NCBI GenBank assembly: GCA_034190085.1
Contig: JAXHTS010000073.1
Location: forward strand, 1 to 64,000
Source: Spirochaetota bacterium
Lineage (GTDB): Bacteria > Spirochaetota > UBA4802 > JAFGDQ01
Length of the DNA stretch: 64,000 bases
Direction of reading: 5' to 3'
Shown: piece by piece, positions 45,169-55,185 of the stretch
Numbering within the stretch: position 1 is the first letter of the stretch
How the letters are laid out: the number at the start of each line of letters is the position of its first letter
Notes under the pieces: model-generated
Told to the model about the DNA's origin: nothing
Databases searched by the model: none
Seen by the model: only the letters and a program-made list of their open reading frames with translations
Position numbers and translations under genes: made by a program

Positions 45169-46311
45169 TCAATCATATTCTGGTGTAGGATTTCCCTTTG
45201 CTCTATAGTCAAATATCCGTTTTTTATTCTTTACCTTTTTCATCATAACCATTGACCTATCGATCTCTTCAACCATGTTATCAATCATTGAATTTGTATT
45301 TTGTTGAGGAGTGATAAGCCAACCATCATCAATAGCCCTCTTCACAATATCCTCGCCTGCTGGTGTACGGCTTGTCACATGTGCTCCACCAAATGAAATA
45401 TCAGCGTATTCTGCAGAATAATCAGTACACAATCTGCATCGCTTCCAACATTGATATTGAGGTAAAATCTGAAATAGCTCGAATATATTCATCTGCTTAC
45501 TGACCTTTCTACCATCCTTAAGAACAACCTCATAAACGACATCGAACTCCATTGAAACCCTTCTAAAATCAACTTGTATAATATCCTGCTCTGATACCTC
45601 GCAGAGTTTTGCAACATGAAGAAGGAAATCATCCTTTTGTTTCATTGGAGCGCCACAGTATAAACCAAAACTATATTTTACCTTCTTTACCAGATTTGAG
45701 TATGTTTTTCCAAGATATTGCAGCTTCCTCAATCCCTGTATATGACATCCCAAACCGACCAACGCAACATCATCAATATCCTTCATATCTAAAATCTCTT
45801 TTAGAGCTATTAGATTGGGACTGAATACGTACTTGCTTCCCGTTCCGTTAATCAAATCATCTCGACTTTTTGCGATCATAGGCCATGACAACCAGTTGAA
45901 AGGGGATGTTTTACCCCAGGAGGATATTATAGCTGCATCAATCTCCTTCTTATCCAGAAGATATGCGAGAATAGCTGTTATCTTACCGCCCGTATAGCCG
46001 CAATTAAATATTTCCTCATCTCCGCTAACAAGATTTCTGTCCTTGATAAAAATCCCCATACCACTTTGGTCCTCTTCTTCTGTTTTCAAACGGCCAAATA
46101 CCAGACTATCCAATTCCTGAAGTGGAGCACCCAACCCTGGACAGGTCTCTAGACACTGTCCACAGTCAGTACATTCTCCGTCAAGTTCAGGCCCATTGTC
46201 CTTAAATACAATACAGTCTGCCGGACATACAGCAACACATGTACCACAGAAAAAACATAATTGAGTATCAATAGCTCGCTCTTTAAGTTCCTGAAACAAC
46301 GATGTATTCAT
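45169..46311 (-). CDS. FrhB/FdhB-like iron-sulfur flavoprotein (coenzyme F420 hydrogenase beta-subunit family)
   Basis: A 380-residue protein. Two N-terminal [4Fe-4S] ferredoxin motifs are visible: CFFCGTCVAVCP and CTDCGQCLETCP. The core has the FrhB family signatures VALVGLGCHIQGLRKLQ, GLYCGAP and KRCRLCTDYSAEYADISFGG. Family members pass electrons between ferredoxin-type carriers and a flavin; F420 itself need not be used. The family also occurs in polysaccharide pyruvyl and archaeosine-related contexts. Orphan gene with no partner subunit nearby. Confidence 0.85.
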   Translation of the reverse strand: MNTSLFQELKERAIDTQLCFFCGTCVAVCPADCIVFKDNGPELDGECTDCGQCLETCPGLGAPLQELDSLVFGRLKTEEEDQSGMGIFIKDRNLVSGDEEIFNCGYTGGKITAILAYLLDKKEIDAAIISSWGKTSPFNWLSWPMIAKSRDDLINGTGSKYVFSPNLIALKEILDMKDIDDVALVGLGCHIQGLRKLQYLGKTYSNLVKKVKYSFGLYCGAPMKQKDDFLLHVAKLCEVSEQDIIQVDFRRVSMEFDVVYEVVLKDGRKVSKQMNIFELFQILPQYQCWKRCRLCTDYSAEYADISFGGAHVTSRTPAGEDIVKRAIDDGWLITPQQNTNSMIDNMVEEIDRSMVMMKKVKNKKRIFDYRAKGNPTPEYD

Positions 46312-46544
46312 AAGTATTTCTCCATATACATTAATTATACTTCATAAACAATTAACGGCTTAAATAATATTATGGTTATATTTTGATACATTCAGTCAAG
46401 GATAAAGTTGTATTATGTAATAAATTGGCAGGATGATTAACAATTATCAAATAAGAATCCGTGAGGGTTGATTGGAATTCATGGTATCTTGGTTAAAATA
46501 TTTCTACGACAAATGGATCATCTGTTACTAATGTGATGAATCTA

Positions 46545-47339
46545 TTAAAATGCTGATTCCATTGACGAGAGGGGTGGATTATATTCAATTTCATGTAAAT
46601 ATAAGCCATAGGATGGAGCTGTGATGCCACTTGATGCTCTATCCCTTTGGGCAAGTATATTAATTATATGTTTCGGTTCCATTTTATTTTTAAACATCTC
46701 AATGACTGTTCCTACTATTATCCTTATCATGTTATGTAGAAATGCATTCCCCCGTATTTGAATAATCAATAGATCCCCCATCCTCGAAAGCTTAATATCT
46801 TCAATTCTCCTTCTGGTATTAATATCAGATGATCTTTTTTTACAAAAAGATGCAAAATCCTTTTCTCCAATTAATAAATATAATGCCTCACGAAGAAAAT
46901 CAATATCAAGTTTATAATTTACCCACATTGCCCTGTAATTCATAAAGGGATTTCTCTGATAGTGATTGTATATCAGATATATATACTCTCTGGATTGAAC
47001 GCTAAACCTTGCATGAAAATCCTGTGGGACAGCATATGCGTTCTTTATTGAAATATCCCAATCCAGAACACCGTTCAACCCGATACAAAGCCTTTTTATA
47101 TCAATCCTCTTCTCTATATCAAAATGAGCTACTTGACCTAAGGAATGTACTCCTGTGTCAGTTCTTCCTGAGGCAACTATACGAGTTCTCTCTTTAGTAA
47201 TTATCTCTATTGCTCTTTCGATCTCATCCTGTACAGTCCGTCCTGCTTTTTGGGACTGCCACCCATTAAACATTGTCCCATCGTACTGAATCAATAATGC
47301 TATTCTAATCTTTCTCTCTCTCCCATTTCCTGATACCAT
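46545..47339 (-). CDS. truA: tRNA pseudouridine(38-40) synthase TruA
   Basis: A 264-residue enzyme that isomerises uridines in the tRNA anticodon arm. The catalytic Asp is in ASGRTDTGVHSLGQV (near residue 60). LLIQYDGTMFNGWQSQ, HARFSVQSREY and GNAFLHNMIRIIVGT are the other motifs. The ATG overlaps the end of the upstream DUF2225 gene by 40 bases, with no better start that keeps IRIALLIQYDG intact, so the genes are coupled. Confidence 0.95.
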   Translation of the reverse strand: MVSGNGRERKIRIALLIQYDGTMFNGWQSQKAGRTVQDEIERAIEIITKERTRIVASGRTDTGVHSLGQVAHFDIEKRIDIKRLCIGLNGVLDWDISIKNAYAVPQDFHARFSVQSREYIYLIYNHYQRNPFMNYRAMWVNYKLDIDFLREALYLLIGEKDFASFCKKRSSDINTRRRIEDIKLSRMGDLLIIQIRGNAFLHNMIRIIVGTVIEMFKNKMEPKHIINILAQRDRASSGITAPSYGLYLHEIEYNPPLSSMESAF

Positions 47340-48193
47340 TGATCTAACATCTCATTTATTTTTGTATATAGATCTCTTATCATATCTACTAGAGGTCCTG
47401 GTTTTGACTTTGATGTCTTTCCGCTTCCAAAAAGTTTACTCAAATATCTCTTTGTCACCTCAAAATTATTGATCCTCCTCTCTAGTAATGGTTCTTTTGA
47501 GCCAATTTTCACAGTAAGGATTGCACACATATACAGCAAGCCATTATATCCCCAATTTTTATCATAATCAGGCCCTAAATTTCCCACACCATCCATAAGC
47601 TCACCACCGGTTTGAACAAGCTTTAATGCCTGATGATAAAATCCATAGGCCTTCCAATAGAAAAAATCTGATATCTTTTTATAAGTAGGATTATTAATCT
47701 CGTTGAAGAGATCATCAAAGAGCCATGCAGCCCTGATTGAGGAAATTGCCTTTTTAAATGTAGGCGCAACCTTCCTATCCCTATATGTATAACAATCAAC
47801 AGATAATAAAAATGAGGCCGCCCCTGATGTTAAATTTCTATTATTCTCAAAGCTCATCCCTCCAAAAAACTTTTTAATAGAATCAATCCTTGACTGTGTA
47901 GAAGTCCTTATTTTTTCAATTTCTTCAATTGTGATTTCATTAAAATCCATTGGATATGATGCATACAGACACTTAGGGCAAATAACCACCAAATAAGCCA
48001 ATGGATACACCTTCCCAAATTTTTCATTTCTTTCGAATTTTCTCCTTAACTCATCAGTCAGATCACCAGCTATTAATCTACCTCCACCTGTCAACATCTC
48101 CTCTCGATAGAATTCATAAGAGCATACCGGACATAGTGTGGGATTCTTTTGCCTGAAGGATATCTTCTTTTGGGCCATCTTATCGCGATTCAT
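47300..48193 (-). CDS. DUF2225 zinc-ribbon protein
   Basis: A 297-residue cytoplasmic protein. A CPVC motif near residue 21 and CPKC near residue 72 suggest a zinc site. The rest is helical, with TPR-like pairing (LFNEINNPTYKKISDFFYWKAYGFYHQALK). It matches the DUF2225 family found in spirochaetes and Firmicutes, whose role is unknown. AAGGA lies directly before the ATG with no spacing, so the true start could be Met 6 (48178). It overlaps truA. Confidence 0.8.
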   Translation of the reverse strand: MNRDKMAQKKISFRQKNPTLCPVCSYEFYREEMLTGGGRLIAGDLTDELRRKFERNEKFGKVYPLAYLVVICPKCLYASYPMDFNEITIEEIEKIRTSTQSRIDSIKKFFGGMSFENNRNLTSGAASFLLSVDCYTYRDRKVAPTFKKAISSIRAAWLFDDLFNEINNPTYKKISDFFYWKAYGFYHQALKLVQTGGELMDGVGNLGPDYDKNWGYNGLLYMCAILTVKIGSKEPLLERRINNFEVTKRYLSKLFGSGKTSKSKPGPLVDMIRDLYTKINEMLDQWYQEMGERERLE

Positions 48194-48536
48194 TCCTTGT
48201 CAATCAGATAATTAATATAAATTCATTATACTAACGTTTATAATACAATCGATAATTCAATATGATAAACTGTTTCATTTAATACATCTTAAATCATATT
48301 ATATAGATTTATATTAATCAATTACCTTTTAATATCTTATCTTAAATATATCTTGCATAAACTATGCTTATATAGAAAAAATACATCAGTAGATTAAGAA
48401 AAAATTAAAACAAGACGATATTAAAATATAAATGTATCATTATAATTTTTTCTTTATAATATAAAATTATTGTTTCCCCAGTTATATTTGGAAGAGAAAT
48501 ACTATATTACAACAAAATACAAATTCTATTAAGCTA
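48194..48536. other. 343-base AT-rich gap between divergent genes
   Basis: No ORF, hairpin or clear promoter could be chosen from the many AT-rich -10-like matches. Confidence 0.5.
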
Positions 48537-49409
48537 ATGAATAAAATACTATTATACATATCTATTCCATTTATAATAATTAGTACTAATACTGATATAT
48601 ATTCCATATCCGCTTCCCTAAAATCACAACAAAATTATTCGATATTGCTGAATCACTTAAGAACAATGCGAATAGTAGTAGAAAATTTTGGGAATGATGA
48701 ACAAAAAAAAGGATACGAAGAGATTAAAAAGCTTTTTCAAGATGCCACAGAGGAATACTATGGTCAAAATTTCGATTTAGCAACTAAAAAATTTTATAAT
48801 GTATATGAAGAATTATGCAATATAATGAAAAAATTTGCTTCGATTTATTTGAAACGAGCAGAGGAGATTCTAGATTCAACCGCTAAAGAATCTTTTGACA
48901 TCCTTATCAAATATGGTACCAACAGTGGCTTTGCTAACTATTTTAAGAGGCCCTATGATCCAATTGAAGGAATTAAAGCATACGAGGAAAAAGAATATCA
49001 CCTATTCCATGATCGAGAAACAATAGAGAGATATCTAAACAACGGCTACAAGAAACTAGGAAAAGCAAAAAAAAATTATTATGATCCTAACATAGAATTA
49101 CTCAATAAGAAAAAAAAGAAGACAACACAGAACTTGAACTACATCATTGATAGATATGCCAACACTATCACATTTTGCAAATTAACCAAATTATATGGAA
49201 TAGAAATATATAAAATCATTAATATGAACCAAATTGGTGAGATTATATTAAAATACGACCTCCGAACTAAACACATAGACCCTATATTTGATGATAGAAT
49301 TCCACAAGAGTATAAGAGGGATGCAAATGACAACCTCAATTTAATCCATTCAGTCGAAAAGAAAAGACTTTTGAAGAAGACTACAATTAATCAATTACCC
49401 CCCCCATAG
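48537..49409 (+). CDS. Secreted helical protein of unknown function
   Basis: A 290-residue protein with a signal peptide (MNKILLYISIPFIIISTNT). The rest is Lys/Tyr-rich and helical, with one acidic-aromatic region (YGQNFDLATKKFYNVYEELC) that is weakly TPR-like. It ends Pro-Pro-Pro. The base composition is as AT-rich as its flanks. No family was recognised. It is an isolated plus-strand gene that converges on rplQ. There is no Shine-Dalgarno before the ATG. Confidence 0.6.
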   Translation: MNKILLYISIPFIIISTNTDIYSISASLKSQQNYSILLNHLRTMRIVVENFGNDEQKKGYEEIKKLFQDATEEYYGQNFDLATKKFYNVYEELCNIMKKFASIYLKRAEEILDSTAKESFDILIKYGTNSGFANYFKRPYDPIEGIKAYEEKEYHLFHDRETIERYLNNGYKKLGKAKKNYYDPNIELLNKKKKKTTQNLNYIIDRYANTITFCKLTKLYGIEIYKIINMNQIGEIILKYDLRTKHIDPIFDDRIPQEYKRDANDNLNLIHSVEKKRLLKKTTINQLPPP

Positions 49410-49537
49410 GTATAAAGCGGGTTAGTATCATAATCCTTTCTCAATGAAGATGTATTAATTTGACGTCATCTGTAAAGTGATAGCAGGGAAGGCGAATGAG
49501 AAGCAATAATAGGAATTGATCGGGGTTTATTCCCAAA

Positions 49538-49993
49538 TTATTTTTTGTTCTTATCCTTTTTATCCTTCTCTTTTTTATCTTGAAGCGCGTCAGAGTCCTT
49601 TATAGACTTTTTCTCAATAAGTTCAACAAGGGCCATTTCAGCAGCATCGCCTGACCTTCTTCCCAGGAGTAATAATCTGGTATAACCCCCATTCCTATTC
49701 ATATATCTATGTGCAATATCATCAAACAGTTTGGCAACGACATCCCTGTTTCGAATAACACGCATAACAACCCTTTTATTATGAAGTCTTTCTCCAACCT
49801 GTCCTTCTTGCAAGAATAGATTCCTCTTGGCTCTGGTTATCAAACGTTCTGAAATCTTCTTTAATTCCTTGCCCTTCTGTTTTGTGGTTATTATTCTCTC
49901 GTTTATAAAAAAAGATGTAACCATATTGCTATACATGGCCTTTCTGTGAGAATGGGTTCTGCCTAATTGTTTTACGCTATTCTTGTGCCTCAT
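49538..49993 (-). CDS. rplQ: 50S ribosomal protein L17
   Basis: A 151-residue protein with the L17 core (MRHKNSVKQLGRTHSHRKAM...GERLHNKRVVMRV, GGYTRLLLLGRRSGDAAEMALVEL) and a Lys/Asp-rich tail of about 25 residues (DKKEKDKKDKNKK) beyond the usual end. It is the last gene of the leftward ribosomal run. No strong terminator was found before the convergent gene at 49409. Confidence 0.97.
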   Translation of the reverse strand: MRHKNSVKQLGRTHSHRKAMYSNMVTSFFINERIITTKQKGKELKKISERLITRAKRNLFLQEGQVGERLHNKRVVMRVIRNRDVVAKLFDDIAHRYMNRNGGYTRLLLLGRRSGDAAEMALVELIEKKSIKDSDALQDKKEKDKKDKNKK

Positions 49994-50004
49994 TGTTTTC
50001 TCCC

Positions 50005-50970
50005 TTATTCCTTCAATCCGAGGCTTAAATGTAATATTTCCAACTTTTCCTTTACTTCTTTAAGTGTATTATCACTAAAATATTTTGATTTCCTTAATTC
50101 CTCTTCTGTTTTACGAACCAGTTGTTCTAATACTATTATATCCAGACTATTCATCATATTAAATGCTCTTACGGATATCCCAAGTTCCTCTACAGGCTTT
50201 AACAACAGACCTTTCATCCTTTCGTAATCTTCTTCAACAACCTCACCATCTTCCTCTATCTCTTCTTCAAAATTGATAAATATGGTCATATGATCCTTAA
50301 TAATCTTGGCTGCTTGAGACAGGGCATCATCTGGTGATATGGATCCGTCAGTCCATATCTCAAGTATCAATTTATCATAATCAGTTCTCTGTCCTACCCT
50401 AGTGTCTTCCACTCTTATATTTACCCTTTTTATGGGTGTAAATATTGTATCAATGGGTATAACACCAATAACATCTGAACTACCCTTACTCAACTCTGCA
50501 GGCACATACCCACGTCCATTTTCGACCTGTACCTCAATATCAATTTTCCCTGATTCATTTAAGGTAGCAATAACGATATCCTTATTCATCACCTCAATCT
50601 CAGAGTCAACATCAAAATCAGCTCCTACTAGAGTACTAGGTCCTTCCTTTATTACGTGTAAGACCTTAGGTATTTCACCATGATATTTCAGCCTAAGCTG
50701 TTTCAAGTTTAGAATTATTCTCGTAACATCCTCATATACACCATCTATAGCATAAAACTCATGTGGAACGCCTTCGATCTTTATTGCTGATATTGCAGCC
50801 CCTTCTATAGATGACAGGAGGACCCTTCTAATCGAATTACCAATAGTTAATCCATATCCCTTCTCAAATGGTTCAGCAATAAATTTTCCGTAATTCGACT
50901 CTAATTCCTCATGTTCAAATATGATCCTGGATGGCCTTTTGAAACCCTTCAAAAGATTCTTATGAGCCAT
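50005..50970 (-). CDS. rpoA: DNA-directed RNA polymerase subunit alpha
   Basis: A 321-residue subunit. The N-terminal domain (EPFEKGYGLTIGNSIRRVLLSSIEGAAI) assembles the polymerase and the C-terminal helical domain contacts UP elements and activators (LGISVRAFNMMNSLDIIVLEQLVRKTEEEL). The frame reaches 50982, but the first codons there form GGAGGTAGGA, the ribosome binding site of ATG 50970. It is 11 bases upstream of rplQ. A 177-base gap separates it from rpsD. Confidence 0.97.
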   Translation of the reverse strand: MAHKNLLKGFKRPSRIIFEHEELESNYGKFIAEPFEKGYGLTIGNSIRRVLLSSIEGAAISAIKIEGVPHEFYAIDGVYEDVTRIILNLKQLRLKYHGEIPKVLHVIKEGPSTLVGADFDVDSEIEVMNKDIVIATLNESGKIDIEVQVENGRGYVPAELSKGSSDVIGVIPIDTIFTPIKRVNIRVEDTRVGQRTDYDKLILEIWTDGSISPDDALSQAAKIIKDHMTIFINFEEEIEEDGEVVEEDYERMKGLLLKPVEELGISVRAFNMMNSLDIIVLEQLVRKTEEELRKSKYFSDNTLKEVKEKLEILHLSLGLKE

Positions 50971-51147
50971 TCCTACCTCCATAATATTAAATCAAACTGG
51001 ATGACATATAATTACTTTCTTATTATTGTTTCTTATTAATATCTCAATTGGTATGAGAAGGGGTAGTCTAATACAATAAATTCATTTATTACAAATTTAT
51101 TTAATGGGGACCCCTCTTATTGAGAAGTTATTATACAAAAAGTATAT

Positions 51148-51777
51148 TTATTTTGAATATAATTCAACTACCAATCGTTCATTAAAATCGATCTCCACAT
51201 CCTGCCTGGTGGGCAACCTTACTACTGTGCCCTTTTTGTCATCAAAATTAATTTCTACCCATTCAGGAATAGAGCTAGTAGCCTTAGATAGCTTAACCGA
51301 ATCCTCAAGCATTACATTATTCTTAAAATTATCCCTAATCTCTACAGTTGTCCCTTCCTTAACTCTATAGGATGGTATATCCACAATATCGCCATTCACT
51401 AATACATGTCTATGTTGGATAAATTGTCTGGCCTGTCCTCTGGATGAGGCAAAACCCATTCGATAAATAACATTATCCAATCTTCTCTCAAGAAGTGAGA
51501 GCATATTCTCACCTGTTGCTCCTTTCATCCTTGTGGCGTCTTCAAAGTTTCTTTTAAACTGTCTCTCTAACATACCATAGCTTATTTTGACTTTTTGCTT
51601 AGCTCGAAGCTGCATCCCATAGTCAGAAAATTTAGTTCTCCTTTTCCGTGGTGGCCCAGGAGGATATTTCTTTCTCTTTAATGCACACTTATCCGAAAGG
51701 CACCGTTGCCCCTTCAGCATCAAAGGCATCATCTCTCTTCTACATAATTTACATGACGGTCCAACATACTTTGCCAT
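51148..51777 (-). CDS. rpsD: 30S ribosomal protein S4
   Basis: A 209-residue primary 16S rRNA-binding protein. The N-terminus keeps a four-Cys zinc site (CKLCRRE, then C and C of QRCLSDKC), the zinc-binding form of S4. The S4 domain is LDNVIYRMGFASSRGQARQFIQHRHVLVNGDIVDIPS. In the alpha operon order. Confidence 0.97.
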   Translation of the reverse strand: MAKYVGPSCKLCRREMMPLMLKGQRCLSDKCALKRKKYPPGPPRKRRTKFSDYGMQLRAKQKVKISYGMLERQFKRNFEDATRMKGATGENMLSLLERRLDNVIYRMGFASSRGQARQFIQHRHVLVNGDIVDIPSYRVKEGTTVEIRDNFKNNVMLEDSVKLSKATSSIPEWVEINFDDKKGTVVRLPTRQDVEIDFNERLVVELYSK

Positions 51778-51796
51778 CGATTATTCCTTGTATAAA

Positions 51797-52183
51797 TTAT
51801 ACCCTTCTACGCTTTGGCGGCCTACAACCATTATGTGGTATTCTGGTTACATCCTTAATTTTTGTAATATTCAGGCCAGAATGAGCAAGAGATCTTATAG
51901 CTGCCTCCCTGCCAATTCCAGGCCCCTTCACCATTACCTCGACTATTCGCAATCCAGCGATATCCATAGCCTTTTGTGCAGCCACCTTAGCTGCCATCTG
52001 TGCGGCAAAAGGAGTAGATTTTCTTGAGCCTTTGAATCCTTCACCACCTGCGGATGCCCAACTAATAACATCACCGTTCATATCAGTAATTGTTATTATA
52101 GTATTGTTATATGTAGCTCGGATAAAGGCCTTGCCTACTGGTATATTCTTTTTTTCCTTTTTTCTGGTTCTCTTCTGTTTCAC
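51797..52183 (-). CDS. rpsK: 30S ribosomal protein S11
   Basis: A 128-residue platform protein with [16 protein letters not shown], the [17 protein letters not shown] segment and the terminal [14 protein letters not shown]. It lies 19 bases downstream of rpsM in coding order's next position and upstream of rpsD. Confidence 0.98.
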   Translation of the reverse strand: MKQKRTRKKEKKNIPVGKAFIRATYNNTIITITDMNGDVISWASAGGEGFKGSRKSTPFAAQMAAKVAAQKAMDIAGLRIVEVMVKGPGIGREAAIRSLAHSGLNITKIKDVTRIPHNGCRPPKRRRV

Positions 52184-52204
52184 GTATTTCTATTTTCCTT
52201 TGTA

Positions 52205-52576
52205 TTATCTCTTTTTACGGCTTAAGAGGGGTTTTTTATTCCCCTTAGATGTTCTTGCATTATTTTTTGTATTCTGACCTCTCAATGGTAATCCTCGCCT
52301 GTGTCTAATACCCCTATAACATCCGATGTCCATTAGGCGCTTGATATTCATCGTAATCTCAGTTCTCAAATCACCCTCGATCTTGTAATTCTTTTCAATG
52401 GACCTTCTTAAAGAGCTAATTTCTTCATCTGTTAAATCCTTAACCCTTCTATTTGCATCAACTCCCGTCTCATATAGGATATTTTTTGAGGTTGAAAGCC
52501 CTATTCCAAAGATACGTGTCAGGGCTATCTCTATTCTCTTATCATTTGGCAGATCTACACCCGCAATTCTTGCCAT
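52205..52576 (-). CDS. rpsM: 30S ribosomal protein S13
   Basis: A 123-residue head protein that contacts the P-site t[24 protein letters not shown], then [17 protein letters not shown] and a basic C-terminal tail ([17 protein letters not shown]) are all present. It follows rpmJ by 23 bases. Confidence 0.98.
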   Translation of the reverse strand: MARIAGVDLPNDKRIEIALTRIFGIGLSTSKNILYETGVDANRRVKDLTDEEISSLRRSIEKNYKIEGDLRTEITMNIKRLMDIGCYRGIRHRRGLPLRGQNTKNNARTSKGNKKPLLSRKKR

Positions 52577-52599
52577 TTAAACCTTCCTCTTATTTAATA

Positions 52600-52728
52600 T
52601 TATCCGACATTTCTCTTCTTTTGACGCTGCTTATGTCTAGGATTCTTACAGATAACACGAACTACGCCTTCACGTTTAATTATTTTACAATCATTACATA
52701 TCTTCTTAACTGAAACTCTCACTTTCAT
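52600..52728 (-). CDS. rpmJ: 50S ribosomal protein L36
   Basis: A 42-residue protein too short for most ORF scans. [18 protein letters not shown] starts it, and the zinc ligands are CNDC and CKNPRH (Cys-x4-His). The usual L36 is 37-38 residues and ends in KQRQG; this one adds a short KKRNVG tail. It lies between infA and rpsM, the standard position. Confidence 0.95.
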   Translation of the reverse strand: MKVRVSVKKICNDCKIIKREGVVRVICKNPRHKQRQKKRNVG

Positions 52729-52799
52729 ATTTTCCCTCTGCCCTATGAATCCAAAAACAAATCATTAACTACAACCTATAAAATCTTATATTTCCCTAA

Positions 52800-53021
52800 T
52801 TATTTATAACGGTATACGATTCTACCTCTTGTCAAATCATATGGTGATAATTCAACCGTCACCCTATCCCCGGATAAAATCCTGATATAATGCATCCTCA
52901 TCTTACCGGATATATGAGCTAATACTACTGGTCCATCATTGTCAAGCTTAACTCTAAACATTGCATTAGGCAACAGCTCAACCACTACGCCTTCAACCTC
53001 AATGGGTTCTTCCTTAGCCAT
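52800..53021 (-). CDS. infA: Translation initiation factor IF-1
   Basis: A 73-residue OB-fold protein that occupies the A site of the 30S subunit. [20 protein letters not shown] and [17 protein letters not shown] match the family along its length. It follows map by 12 bases. Confidence 0.98.
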   Translation of the reverse strand: MAKEEPIEVEGVVVELLPNAMFRVKLDNDGPVVLAHISGKMRMHYIRILSGDRVTVELSPYDLTRGRIVYRYK

Positions 53022-53033
53022 AATACTATTTAT

Positions 53034-53798
53034 TCAATTAAATCTCTTTCCCTTTGTTAATATTTTCGCTCTTCCTTCTATAACAGCGATAGTATGTTCA
53101 AAATGTGCAGATAATTTTCTGTCTCTAGTAACTACGGTCCATCCATCATCCTGAAGATCAACCTCATAGGTGCCAATATTTATCATTGGTTCAATGGCCA
53201 AAACCATCCCATTTATTATTCTGGGTCCCCGCCCTGATTCACCAAAATTTGGAATAGAGGGCTCTTCATGTAGCGAATTTCCAATGCCATGTCCTACATA
53301 ATCTCTTACCGGAGAAAATCCATATTGCCTTACACAGGTTTCCACTGCATTGGATATATCAGAAATCCTATTACCCACTACGCACTCACGAACGCCTGCA
53401 TATAATGATTCTTTTGTAGCCTTCAATAATAATTCCGCATCATGTTTTAATTTTCCCACTGCATATGTTCTTGCAGTATCTCCATAAAATCCTTTGTATT
53501 CTACGCCAATATCTATTCCTATTATATCGCCATCTTCTAGTTTAATACCCTTATCAGGAATGCCATGGACTACTTCTTGATTAATTGAGGTACAGACTAC
53601 TGCTGGGTAACCCCTATATCCAAGAAATGCTGGCCTTCCTCCTGACCTATCGATAATATCTCTCGCCAATCGATCGATCTCATAAGTTGAGGTGCCAACG
53701 TCAATAATCTCTTCAATTTTATCAAGCGCCTCAGCAACAATAAGACACGCCTCTTCAATTCTCTTAACCTGCTCAAGGTTATATAAATAAATCCCCAA
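53034..53798 (-). CDS. map: Type I methionine aminopeptidase
   Basis: A 254-residue metalloprotease that removes the initiator Met. The metal ligands lie in GDIIGIDIGVEYKGFYGDTARTY (two Asp), in GHGIGNSLHEEP (His), in LAIEPM (Glu) and in SAHFEHT (Glu). The start is TTG at 53798, with AAGGG 6 bases upstream and no ATG in the frame nearby. In the spc-alpha junction, directly after secY. Confidence 0.96.
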   Translation of the reverse strand: MGIYLYNLEQVKRIEEACLIVAEALDKIEEIIDVGTSTYEIDRLARDIIDRSGGRPAFLGYRGYPAVVCTSINQEVVHGIPDKGIKLEDGDIIGIDIGVEYKGFYGDTARTYAVGKLKHDAELLLKATKESLYAGVRECVVGNRISDISNAVETCVRQYGFSPVRDYVGHGIGNSLHEEPSIPNFGESGRGPRIINGMVLAIEPMINIGTYEVDLQDDGWTVVTRDRKLSAHFEHTIAVIEGRAKILTKGKRFN

Positions 53799-53826
53799 AA
53801 CAATCCCTTTCCCATAACCTCAAATA

Positions 53827-55170
53827 TCAACGTCTACCCCTTATCCTGCCCTTTTTGATGAAACCATCATAATGTCTTATTAACAACTGAGATTCTATCT
53901 GCTTAAGGGTATCAAGAGCCACACCAACAATGATTAATAATGATGTTCCGCCAAAGAGATAAGCCATCTCTGGAGAAACCTCCTCGGGCCATATACGTAT
54001 AATAAAATCAGGCACAATGGCTATTAGCGCAAGAAAAATTGATCCTGACAGCGTTACCCGATTAAGGATCCTCATTATATAATCCGATGTCTTTTTTCCT
54101 GGTCTAATGCCAGGGATAAATCCTCCGTACTTCTTTAAATTATCAGCAATATCTACAGGATTAAATTGTATAGCTGTATAAAAATAACAAAAAAATACTA
54201 TTAACACACTATAAAATATCATATAAAGGAACTGTCCTGGAGATAACCAATATTGTATCTTAGTAAAAATTGCATACTTACTTACTCCAAGCATATTACT
54301 AATTTGTGTTGGGAACAACATGACTGAAGAGGCAAAGATTATGGGAATAACACCAGCTGCGTTGACTCTTAAGGGTATAGCCTGAGACTTCATCTGCACC
54401 ATCCTTCTGCCTACTACCCTCTTGCCGTATTGTACTGGTATTTTCCTAGTGCCAAGAGTCAACATTATGGAAGCAGCAATTACCAGTAGGAATATTCCTA
54501 ATAGTATTATTCCTATTATGGGATCGCTTCTTGTTATGATCCTGTTCAGGGTATCCATAACAGCAGAGGGCGCCCTAACAACAATACCCGCAAATATTAA
54601 TAGGGAAATACCATTCCCAATCCCCTTCTCTGTTATTAGTTCACCAAGCCACATCAATACCATTGTGCCTGTGGTAATGGCTAATACTGCAATTATAATA
54701 AATTCTACACCTGAATCCCTCGGTACTACAGATCCCTTTGGAGAGGTCATCGACTTCATCCAAAATGTCAGACCTAAAGACTGGATAGCACATAGAAATA
54801 CCGTTCCATATCTTGTATATTGGTTAATCTTCTTATATCCCTCAGGCCCCTCCTTGCTCAATCGTTCAAGTGCAGGTATCACAACATTTAGTAGTTGCAT
54901 AATTATAGATGCCGATATGTATGGCATTATGCCTAATGCAAAAATAGTAAATCTCTTTAAGGCACCTCCAGCGAAGAGATCAAAGAAGTCTAACAAACCT
55001 CCAGCAGCACTTTTTGAGGCTTGATCAAAATATGCTTTTAATGCCTCTACATTAATGCCAGGAATCGGGATATGACAACCTACCCGATATATGATCAAAA
55101 TAAATAATGTAAAAAAGACCTTCCGTCTGAGTTCAGGAATTTTAAAAATATTTACTACAGCACTTGCCAT
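53827..55170 (-). CDS. secY: Protein translocase channel subunit SecY
   Basis: A 447-residue protein with ten membrane helices. The plug and signal motifs are typical: GCHIPIPGINVEAL, LGIMPYISASIIMQLL, GERLITEKGIGNGISL-like (here GELITEKGIGNGISLLIF) and PGIRPGKKTSDYI. AAAGG precedes the ATG. It follows rplO by 15 bases, and map follows it after 28. adk, which often sits between secY and map, is absent. Confidence 0.97.
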   Translation of the reverse strand: MASAVVNIFKIPELRRKVFFTLFILIIYRVGCHIPIPGINVEALKAYFDQASKSAAGGLLDFFDLFAGGALKRFTIFALGIMPYISASIIMQLLNVVIPALERLSKEGPEGYKKINQYTRYGTVFLCAIQSLGLTFWMKSMTSPKGSVVPRDSGVEFIIIAVLAITTGTMVLMWLGELITEKGIGNGISLLIFAGIVVRAPSAVMDTLNRIITRSDPIIGIILLGIFLLVIAASIMLTLGTRKIPVQYGKRVVGRRMVQMKSQAIPLRVNAAGVIPIIFASSVMLFPTQISNMLGVSKYAIFTKIQYWLSPGQFLYMIFYSVLIVFFCYFYTAIQFNPVDIADNLKKYGGFIPGIRPGKKTSDYIMRILNRVTLSGSIFLALIAIVPDFIIRIWPEEVSPEMAYLFGGTSLLIIVGVALDTLKQIESQLLIRHYDGFIKKGRIRGRR

Positions 55171-55185
55171 AAAATTTGCCTTTCA

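Noticed and set aside
45169-46311. Evidence that the organism uses coenzyme F420
   Set aside because: The FrhB fold is shared by many proteins that do not use F420, and no F420 biosynthesis gene is present.
54422-55024. A 200-codon open frame antisense to secY
   Set aside because: It mirrors the codon pattern of secY, has no ribosome site or family features, and secY is certain.
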